This document shows positions 23,145 through 28,850 of a stretch of DNA of 28,850 bases, in pieces; position 1 is the first letter of the stretch, and each line of letters opens with the position of its first letter. This DNA comes from Methanobacteriaceae archaeon (lineage in GTDB: Archaea; Methanobacteriota; Methanobacteria; Methanobacteriales; Methanobacteriaceae). A model generated the notes under the pieces. It was not told the origin of the DNA and did not search any database. It worked only from the letters and a program-made list of their open reading frames with translations. The stretch spans positions 1-28,850 of the forward strand of contig JACBOA010000021.1 of the NCBI GenBank assembly GCA_013403005.1, read 5' to 3'. Both the position numbers and the translations under genes were made by a program.

Positions 23145-24605
23145 TCAGGCTCTTTTCATACTCTGATCAACGTATTTCAGAAGCTCATTACCTAAATCTG
23201 AATATATAGTCAGCCTACTAATATCCAAGGGAACGTGAAGTCTTTGCAGCCGAAAATAATCCCCATCATAAGCCTCTTGTGGCCTTATTCCTCCGAAAAA
23301 GAATCCACTATCTTCAGCCAGTTCAGCCAGTAAAATAGAAGCTGGCTGACTCACTGGTAGGTCAATAACCACAACCTCTGCACCAGCAAATTCTGCCAAA
23401 TCATCAGCCACTCGGATAATTTCAAGCCATTGGTGCTCGTTAGATTTTAATACCTTTATTTCACCTTTAAGGAGTGTTTTATCATAATTAACCTGGAAGT
23501 CTCCCTCTAACTTCCCAGGTGAAGGCTTGCCAAAGGTGTGAACCTGGCCCATGTTTTCATATATTTTTGATATCATGGCCTGGTGATATTCAGGTACATA
23601 TATCTTGATGGGTGATGGGGTGGTAAGATAATTAAAACAATGCAGGTAAGATTCTCTTTGTGGGTTTTCATCTTCATTGGCCAGACCTTTAAAAACACGG
23701 GGAGGGCATGCTGCAAGATCAATACCACAGGGCCTCCCACCCAACTGTATAATTTTCCTCTGACTGATAATATGACTGGTAACCGGATCCACTGAAACTC
23801 CCTTAAGCTGCATATTTACAGCCTTCTCCTGCAGGGCACTATGTATCATTTCCATTATCCCACGACTGCGGTGAGCTGGATCAACCACTAAAAGAGCTTC
23901 TTCGGCCATCGGGACAGGGCCGTGGCTAAGCAAGCCTCCATGTCCTACCACATCACCATTTTCAGCAACAGCAACATAACTTATCACCCTACCAGTACCT
24001 ATAAGGTGTAATAGTCCTTCAGGACGGTAAAAATCTTCATTCTTATAGGAATATCCGTATGCTGCCCAGAAGAGTTGTGCTACTTGTATAGCCTCTTCAG
24101 GCTCCATAGGTCTAATAACATAATTTTGATCTGGTGCCAGTTCTGCTGTTCTACTTATAACATCCTGTTCTGATTCAAATGAACGAGATAAACGTTTAAC
24201 CATACGCAAAACTTTACCCTTACGACCCAGATTTTCGAAATGAGCTTCATCAACTGCACTGCGGATTAAACGAAAACCCAAGCCCTGCTCTGGGGATTCA
24301 ACCGCAAATTCAGGTGGAGGGTAACTTTCAGGAGATTTGTCAAAAGGAAGTCCTTCATCCCGGATGGACAGGGTAAGCTCTGTTTCACTTATTTCTGCTT
24401 TTATGAAAATATCACCCAGACTCCCATCAGGATAGGCATGCTCCAGAGTGTTCATAAAAGCCTCTTCCGCAGCTAGTTCCAGACGTCGCACCTCTAGATC
24501 TGATAAACCAGCTATATAAGCTAATTTACGGATATATACCCGTACCATATCTAAAAACCTTTTATCAGTTGGAACACGCAAACCAGTTGTTAAAAATTGA
24601 CCCAT
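23145..24605 (-). CDS. Fusion of anti-sigma-type HATPase and GNAT domains
   Basis: A 486-residue soluble protein of three parts. Residues 1-140 are an RsbW-like GHKL ATPase: N-box EEAFMNTLEHAY (47-58), G1 RDEGLPFD (82-89) and a glycine-rich GLGFRLI (108-114). Residues about 163-300 are a GNAT acetyltransferase: VIRPMEPEEAIQVAQLFW, GHGGLL, LVVDPAHRSRGIMEMI (the acetyl-CoA loop near 235-240) and a late SQRKIIQLGG. Residues 325-486 look like a second, degenerate GNAT-like unit (ILLAELAEDSGFFFGGIRP). RsbW-like domains act as switch kinases in bacteria; archaea lack sigma factors, so the partner here is unknown. The ATG has GGGG nine bases upstream, and its apparent TATA box lies in a palindrome. 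Confidence 0.85.
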   Translation of the reverse strand: MGQFLTTGLRVPTDKRFLDMVRVYIRKLAYIAGLSDLEVRRLELAAEEAFMNTLEHAYPDGSLGDIFIKAEISETELTLSIRDEGLPFDKSPESYPPPEFAVESPEQGLGFRLIRSAVDEAHFENLGRKGKVLRMVKRLSRSFESEQDVISRTAELAPDQNYVIRPMEPEEAIQVAQLFWAAYGYSYKNEDFYRPEGLLHLIGTGRVISYVAVAENGDVVGHGGLLSHGPVPMAEEALLVVDPAHRSRGIMEMIHSALQEKAVNMQLKGVSVDPVTSHIISQRKIIQLGGRPCGIDLAACPPRVFKGLANEDENPQRESYLHCFNYLTTPSPIKIYVPEYHQAMISKIYENMGQVHTFGKPSPGKLEGDFQVNYDKTLLKGEIKVLKSNEHQWLEIIRVADDLAEFAGAEVVVIDLPVSQPASILLAELAEDSGFFFGGIRPQEAYDGDYFRLQRLHVPLDISRLTIYSDLGNELLKYVDQSMKRA

Positions 24606-24633
24606 GACAAAAAACCCCTTTTTAAAGTTCCTT

Positions 24634-24653
24634 TGTAAAGTTTATACTTTACA
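24634..24653. promoter_or_regulatory. 20-bp palindrome containing the TATA box
   Basis: TGTAAAGT and ACTTTACA are perfect 8-bp inverted arms around TTAT. Read on the minus strand the centre is GTATAAAC, a TATA box about 40 bp upstream of the HATPase-GNAT start (24605). A repressor bound here would block TBP directly. It is the clearest operator-like site in the window. Confidence 0.6.
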
Positions 24654-24865
24654 TAGATTTCAATGCCCTTGCTGCGATTTCTAATTAACAATAAGCCCAT
24701 TCACCATAATTCTCTATAATAATGATTGAGTGAACTGATTAAATATACTTTATACTAAAAATTAAATCACAAGATAGCTACCATAATCTTTTAATCATAA
24801 AGCAGAGATAATAAAGTAAAGATATAGCAAAGACTTAATAAAAAAATTTTTTAGGGGTTAGTGAA

Positions 24866-25519
24866 ATGGAAGGTTCACCTTTAATATGCAGTTCATGTAA
24901 TGCTGAAATTCAAAAAGGTTCCAAATTCTGTAAAGAATGTGGAAAACCTGTGGAGGAGGGTTTAAAAGTAAATAATATTCCTGAAGGCAGGGTTAATTGT
25001 CCTCAGTGTGGTGCAGAGTTGAAAGCAGAAAATAAATTCTGTACTTATTGTGGAACTAAAATTGAACCCATAACTAATTGTCCTAAATGTAATGCCACAC
25101 TTAAACCCGGTACTCGATTCTGCACAGAATGTGGTACCAATATTTATGAATACAAACCATCATCCACCCCATCTGGCACTAAGATCTACACTGGTACCAA
25201 AATAACCAACACCCCTCCAACAACACAGACCACTAGAAAAGATGACCCAATGGAAGAACTTAAAGAAACCGGTATGGGACTGATGAAGGATGTGGAAAAA
25301 ACAGGTAAAGGATTGATGAAAGATTTAGGTAGTTTTTTGGATAAATCATCCAATAAAAGTTCAAAAAACACTATCAAACCCGCAAAAAAGAATCGAAACT
25401 TTTTGGTTTGTGATAAATGCGGTGGTTACTACGAACTTCAAAATGGAGAATCACCAGAAGACTTTTCCGATGAATGTGAATGTGGTGGGCACCTGGAACA
25501 CAAAACAGAACTTCCCTAA
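24866..25519 (+). CDS. Triple zinc-ribbon protein with a fourth C-terminal ribbon
   Basis: A 217-residue protein. Three tandem zinc ribbons fill residues 1-95 (CSSC/CKEC, CPQC/CTYC, CPKC/CTEC, each with about 10 residues between pairs). A Thr/Pro-rich linker follows, then a helical repeat (GMGLMKDVEKTGKGLMKDL, where GLMKD occurs twice). A last ribbon (CDKCGGYYEL ... CECGGHLEHK) closes the protein. Such proteins are probably adaptors that bind nucleic acid or protein. The leader TTTTTTAGGGGTTAGTGAA before the ATG closely resembles that of the gene at 25777. No membrane segment is seen. Confidence 0.78.
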   Translation: MEGSPLICSSCNAEIQKGSKFCKECGKPVEEGLKVNNIPEGRVNCPQCGAELKAENKFCTYCGTKIEPITNCPKCNATLKPGTRFCTECGTNIYEYKPSSTPSGTKIYTGTKITNTPPTTQTTRKDDPMEELKETGMGLMKDVEKTGKGLMKDLGSFLDKSSNKSSKNTIKPAKKNRNFLVCDKCGGYYELQNGESPEDFSDECECGGHLEHKTELP

Positions 25520-25713
25520 AATTCCATCACTTCTGGATTCATTTTATTTAAATTATTTTTTTGTGGCCTTAAATTATTGGTGGTTGATCGATATTTACAG
25601 ACAGTTTTTGCCTTAAATTGTCTTTATTTGGTGAAAAATCCATAAAAAACGAATTTCAGTTTTAATGATAAGTCCAACACCCATTAACTTTACATTCCCC
25701 CTAAATACATATA

Positions 25714-25725
25714 ATTTATATATAT
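25714..25725 (+). promoter_or_regulatory. TATA box upstream of the small coiled-coil gene
   Basis: TTTATATATATC is a strong archaeal TATA core. Start of transcription is expected near 25748, about 29 nt before the ATG at 25777, leaving room for the ribosome site AGGAGTT. Confidence 0.5.
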
Positions 25726-25776
25726 CTCATGAAATTAAAAATCTATTAAATCAGTCATTTTTTAGGAGTTATTGAA

Positions 25777-25989
25777 ATGGTTGATGAATATCTAAAAAAG
25801 GACACGGAAAGAGTTCAAAAAAAATATTCCGAATTAATGCACAACCTTGAAATAGATGCAATTGAAAAGAAAATAGAATCACTAAACAATAATCCATCAA
25901 AGGATTCCATGGATATGATTTGGTTAGAAATCTACACTGATGTCCTTGATTTAAAGAAAAAATATGCCAGTGAAGAATTTAAAAAATAA
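25777..25989 (+). CDS. Small charged coiled-coil protein
   Basis: A 70-residue, highly charged, helical protein (DTERVQKKYSELMHNLEIDA; IEKKIESLNNN; VLDLKKKYASEEFKK) with no Cys and no membrane segment. AGGAGTT seven bases before the ATG and a strong TATA box make translation likely despite its size. The family is not recognised. The leader sequence is shared with the zinc-ribbon gene at 24866, so the two may be co-regulated. Confidence 0.6.
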   Translation: MVDEYLKKDTERVQKKYSELMHNLEIDAIEKKIESLNNNPSKDSMDMIWLEIYTDVLDLKKKYASEEFKK

Positions 25990-26183
25990 ATCAATTGTTA
26001 ATTTATTAAAATTCACCAAGAATGTTAAGAATGTTTTTTAATAGATCTTTATTAATTTAATCTTCAATCTTCATTTTAAGAGGTATTATATCTCTTTATG
26101 TGCCCAGCTCTTTTAAAATTTCACGAAGGATTCAAGAGGTGCAATAAATTAAAATAAGATATTTTGAGCTTTATTTTTGCTAA

Positions 26184-26696
26184 TCAATAATGATCCACTT
26201 TATCTTCAAATTTATCTTCTTCTTGTACCCGTAAAGAATTTTTAAGAATTGTTTTGGGAAGTTTTCCAGTTTTTTCTAGCAGAACTTCAATATTCCCAAT
26301 AAATTCATGACAGTACCTGATACCCTGTTCCAAGTCCTGGGGACTCCTAATGCACTGAAAATGGTGTTCATCCTGATAATGCAAATCAAAAATCCAATGT
26401 AAGATATCCAAACACTCTTTTTTAAAAATACCCTTTTCGCAGTATGTTTCAAGGTAATCTATCAGGTAATGGTAACTTTCTTCACTAACACCATCTCTAA
26501 GTGTAACAGCCCTGGCAGCATGATAAAATGCATAAAAGGTGCAAATTCTGGTTGAACGTTTGAAACCATGGATATAAGTTTCCTCTGCCTCTTTTAACCA
26601 TATTTTAGCTTCTTTAAGTGATAGTTTGCTTTTTAATGGAGAAGGTTCAATTTTTTTTAGATATCCCTGATAATAGAGATCATCAATCTTGTCCAA
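26184..26696 (-). CDS. HEPN-domain protein without an adjacent partner
   Basis: A 170-residue protein starting at TTG, with GGTGATT four bases upstream. Residues about 25-140 fit the HEPN four-helix pattern: AKIWLKEAEETY (helix 1), TFYAFYHAARAVTLRDGV (helix 2, the typical AFYHAARA), SYHYLIDYLETY, and HHFQCIRSPQDLEQGIRYCHEFI (helices 3-4). HEPN proteins are often RNases or non-catalytic partners in toxin-antitoxin systems; the catalytic RX4-6H is not clear here. No nucleotidyltransferase gene flanks it. It is unrelated in detail to the two HEPN-like genes in the left part of the window. Confidence 0.7.
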   Translation of the reverse strand: MDKIDDLYYQGYLKKIEPSPLKSKLSLKEAKIWLKEAEETYIHGFKRSTRICTFYAFYHAARAVTLRDGVSEESYHYLIDYLETYCEKGIFKKECLDILHWIFDLHYQDEHHFQCIRSPQDLEQGIRYCHEFIGNIEVLLEKTGKLPKTILKNSLRVQEEDKFEDKVDHY

Positions 26697-26886
26697 TTAA
26701 ATCACCATTATTTTAATGCCAAAATATTGCCTCAAATAATTCATTAAGGTATTCAAATCATTTTGTAACATTTTTTCTATATATAAACTACTGTAAAAAG
26801 TTAATATTAAATGTTTTCTATAATGCATTGTTTATGGTCATCAATGAATTCCTTTAATGGATAATATTTTGCTAATTATTGTATCT

Positions 26887-26895
26887 ATATTATAT
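26887..26895 (+). promoter_or_regulatory. TATA-like box upstream of PsbP-like gene
   Basis: TATATTATA lies about 95 bp upstream of the proposed TTG start at 26985, giving a leader of about 65 nt. The core is good, but the distance makes the link uncertain. Confidence 0.3.
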
Positions 26896-26984
26896 CCTAA
26901 TTAAATTTGTGCCCAGTTTATGGTACATGTTTTTATTATCAGTTGTCAATATATGGCCATGGACTTGTATTTGAGGTGTTTGGT

Positions 26985-27527
26985 TTGAATAGGAAGTTTA
27001 ATCTCAATAAAAAAATTATTATATTATCCGGTATTTTACTAATTGTAATCCTGGTATTGATTTACAATATAATGACCTCTGGAACCCATTTTACCAGTGC
27101 TGATGCGGATGGTAAAGAGATTTCATTTAATTATCCAGACGGATGGGCATTCCAAGAACGTACAGCTGGTACTTTGATTCAAGGAGAGAAAAATGGCACT
27201 AATTCCACTGCTCATTCTGTTGTAACCATTCGTAAGATCTCAGCTAATGGAACATCCCTGGATCAGGTAAAAAATAACGATATATACGTTAAAACTGGTA
27301 AAATTGTCAATGAAACCAATCGCACAGTAGATGGTGCAACTGCCACTGTTCTGGACATTGATGAAATGGGAGGTCCTGAAAGAGGAAAATTTGGTGAAGT
27401 TAAGTTGATCCTGTTTAGTAAAGGGGATTATATTTACATTATTTCCTTTGTAACAGGAGATTCAATGAAAAATTTACAGAAGGATATTGATCATATCCTC
27501 AATAGTTTCCATGCACCTGGAAACTAA
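26985..27527 (+). CDS. Membrane-anchored PsbP-like extracellular protein
   Basis: A 180-residue protein. I start it at the TTG at 26985, which follows GAGGTG by six bases; a longer frame from 26907 adds 26 residues with no ribosome site. The N-terminus is a basic patch (NRKFNLNKK) and one membrane helix (IIILSGILLIVILVLIYNIM), then an outside domain with FNYPDGWAFQE, IDEMGG and IISFVTGD ... ILNSF, the layout of PsbP-like proteins common in methanogens. Several N-x-S/T sites (NGTNST, NETNRT) could be N-glycosylated. Function is unknown; an anchored stress or binding protein is a guess. Confidence 0.72.
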   Translation: MNRKFNLNKKIIILSGILLIVILVLIYNIMTSGTHFTSADADGKEISFNYPDGWAFQERTAGTLIQGEKNGTNSTAHSVVTIRKISANGTSLDQVKNNDIYVKTGKIVNETNRTVDGATATVLDIDEMGGPERGKFGEVKLILFSKGDYIYIISFVTGDSMKNLQKDIDHILNSFHAPGN

Positions 27528-27673
27528 TTTTATTCTTTTCTAATTTTATTCTTTTAATATAAGATATTTCCATTGTATTTAACTGAAATAGAGGTGGATT
27601 AAAGCTAATGAATAGATAGTATTTATGAATAAAATTTCTCCAATGAAGAATCATAAAAAATTAGCTATTCACT

Positions 27674-28144
27674 TTAACTTGAGATTTTCTTTATAACCAT
27701 TGAATCAGCTATTTTCTGGTAGGCATCTCTATACCTCTGGGCATCAAATGTTAAGATCATGGTGGGAACATCTATATCCCCTGCAGTTAAGAAAACATAA
27801 CAGCACACCTGAAGTCCATCTTCAATTTTCAAACCAGTTTTATCTGCAATAGTAACCTTTTTTCCCTTATAAAATGTGGAACTTATAACTGTTCGGTTAC
27901 TTTTATAGTAAAATATTTCCCCTGCAAGGTTCTCTATACTTGTATTAGAACTGTTGTAGATTTCCAGTTTGCATTCAGTACTGTTAGAATTATCGAGAAC
28001 TACCATTTCAGGAGGGTACTGAAACTTAACCCATTCATTCTCAAAGTTTCCCCCGGTACTGGTTTTTTCCATTGGATCTGCAGTGCCAATAAGTTCAATG
28101 CACCCACTCACAGATACCAAACATACGGTAATAAATATCACCAA
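27674..28144 (-). CDS. Predicted lipoprotein with PsbP-like mature domain
   Basis: About 156 residues from the first usable codon (TTG at 28144). A hydrophobic stretch and lipobox VSGC (C15 in this numbering) mark it as a lipoprotein. The mature part (WVKFQYPPEMVVLDNSNSTE, GEIFYYKSNRT, ILTFDAQRYRDAYQKIADSM) is similar in layout to the protein at 26985-27527. The in-frame codons upstream of 28144 encode IQTRFFQLL, which supplies the basic n-region of a signal peptide, but contain no ATG, GTG or TTG at a suitable place before a TGA. The true start is therefore unclear and a start-codon mutation or rare start is possible. Confidence 0.65.
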   Translation of the reverse strand: MVIFITVCLVSVSGCIELIGTADPMEKTSTGGNFENEWVKFQYPPEMVVLDNSNSTECKLEIYNSSNTSIENLAGEIFYYKSNRTVISSTFYKGKKVTIADKTGLKIEDGLQVCCYVFLTAGDIDVPTMILTFDAQRYRDAYQKIADSMVIKKISS

Positions 28145-28397
28145 TAATTGAAAAAATCTCGTTTGAATCCCTCACAATCAATATTAAGTAATAATATCAA
28201 ACTTTAATGATTTTTACATTAAAATATTGTTAAACTTACTTAGCATAAATCTTTTTTCATCCAGTTTATAGGGTTAATTAACAATTATCCTTATCTAATC
28301 ATTAATAAAATTCACGAAAAAAGAATTTAACAAAATTGATATAGACCAAAGGAAGATCAATTAAATATCTTAAAAAGATATCTAAAAAAAGGTTTTT

Positions 28398-28426
28398 TTC
28401 AACAGTTCTCGCATGGAACTGTTGAA
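28398..28426. terminator. Terminator hairpin after the transglutaminase-like gene
   Basis: TTCAACAGTTC (28398-28408) pairs perfectly over 11 bp with GAACTGTTGAA (28416-28426) around a 7-nt loop. It begins 13 bp after the stop of the minus-strand gene. A T6 tract follows on the plus strand; on the minus strand A7-CC-T7 follows. It can act in both directions. Confidence 0.7.
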
Positions 28427-28438
28427 TTTTTTGTATAA

Positions 28439-28849
28439 TTAGTAGTTACTAGCGATTACGATTGAAGTAGCTTCACTGTGTGCAGTTGGTTGGTATCTCC
28501 ATCCGTAGCCAGAGTAGTCGTAGTCAACCCAGCTGTTTCCATTCCACACTTCAACAGAGCGGTGGTTGGATACATAACGGTTTGCGTACTGCACTATCCT
28601 AGCTTTGGTACCTGAAGATGTTAACTGATTATATAGTGCTGCACTGTTATCCCAGCAGTCCCCTATACCCAGAGAACCATATCGGCTGCTAGAATAGTAA
28701 GTTTTGGTGTAGCTTCGGACGGCAGTTGCGTAGGATTTTTTTGATGATGTTTGGGTTGATTTGCTTGAACTGTAACTGGATTCGCTGGTACTTTTTTCAC
28801 CGGCTGCAGCCTGGACCTGAGCCACGTATTTGTCCCAGTTTTCCATGGC
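28439..28849 (-). CDS. Transglutaminase-like cysteine protease domain, 5' end cut by window
   Basis: The last 136 codons of a protein whose frame is still open at the window edge. After a Ser-rich linker (SSYSSSKSTQTSSKK) comes a transglutaminase-like domain: GIGDCWDNSAALYNQL (Cys), SNHRSVEVW (His) and WVDYDYSGYGWRYQP (Asp), the Cys-His-Asp triad. Such domains occur in pseudomurein endoisopeptidases (PeiW/PeiP, peptidase family C71) and in surface proteins of Methanobacteriales, where pseudomurein-binding repeats are usually N-terminal. Those repeats would lie outside the window. A wall-remodelling peptidase is the best guess, moderately supported. A hairpin terminator follows. Confidence 0.78.
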   Translation of the reverse strand, partial: AMENWDKYVAQVQAAAGEKSTSESSYSSSKSTQTSSKKSYATAVRSYTKTYYSSSRYGSLGIGDCWDNSAALYNQLTSSGTKARIVQYANRYVSNHRSVEVWNGNSWVDYDYSGYGWRYQPTAHSEATSIVIASNY

Positions 28850-28850
28850 T

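Overview
The window looks like chromosomal DNA from a methanogenic archaeon of the order Methanobacteriales, probably Methanobacterium or a close relative. The evidence is AT-rich DNA, strong GGAGG/GGTGAT ribosome binding sites with frequent TTG and GTG starts, archaeal TATA boxes, a class III (archaellin-type) signal peptide, an ExoIII resembling the Methanothermobacter enzyme, and a transglutaminase-like protein of the sort used on pseudomurein walls. The genus call is inference. I saw no rRNA, tRNA, CRISPR array or IS element.

Left region (1-6.6 kb): small toxin-antitoxin-like modules, several of them decayed, sit among housekeeping genes. A HEPN-type small protein overlaps a nucleotidyltransferase (95-1004), followed by ExoIII (1107-1895). 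On the minus strand are a UPF0175 antitoxin and a DUF3368 PIN toxin gene broken by three frameshifts, a zinc-ribbon/PH-like protein, an ADP-ribosylglycohydrolase with an extra N-terminal domain, and a second HEPN-nucleotidyltransferase pair whose HEPN gene carries an in-frame stop. The two nucleotidyltransferases share a C-terminal domain, so the pair is a cassette present twice.

DNA-repair regions: a UvrD-type helicase plus a Cas4/AddB-like Fe-S PD-(D/E)XK nuclease form a two-gene operon (6.8-10.3 kb). A divergent Mre11-Rad50 pair lies at 16.8-20.8 kb. Its Rad50 reading frame is interrupted immediately after the zinc-hook CxxC, close to a run of ten A. A 48-residue cysteine-rich protein follows.

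Middle (10.5-16.4 kb): minus-strand envelope genes (FxLYD membrane protein, small membrane protein, class III signal-peptide protein), an ARPP-1 family protein, a stand-alone response-regulator receiver, a lipoprotein and a small membrane protein. Divergent from the last is a CARF-HTH (Csa3-like) regulator with no CRISPR locus in view. A 17-bp palindrome between the divergent promoters is a candidate operator.

Right region (21.4-28.85 kb): a hypothetical protein, a DUF998 membrane protein, a HATPase-GNAT fusion whose apparent TATA box lies inside a 20-bp palindrome, a triple zinc-ribbon protein, a small coiled-coil protein, a lone HEPN protein, two secreted or membrane-anchored proteins, and the 3' end of a transglutaminase-like protein cut by the window edge and followed by a terminator hairpin.

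The strongest candidates for unusual biology are the Rad50 gene split at its hook, the twin HEPN-nucleotidyltransferase cassettes, and the orphan CARF regulator.
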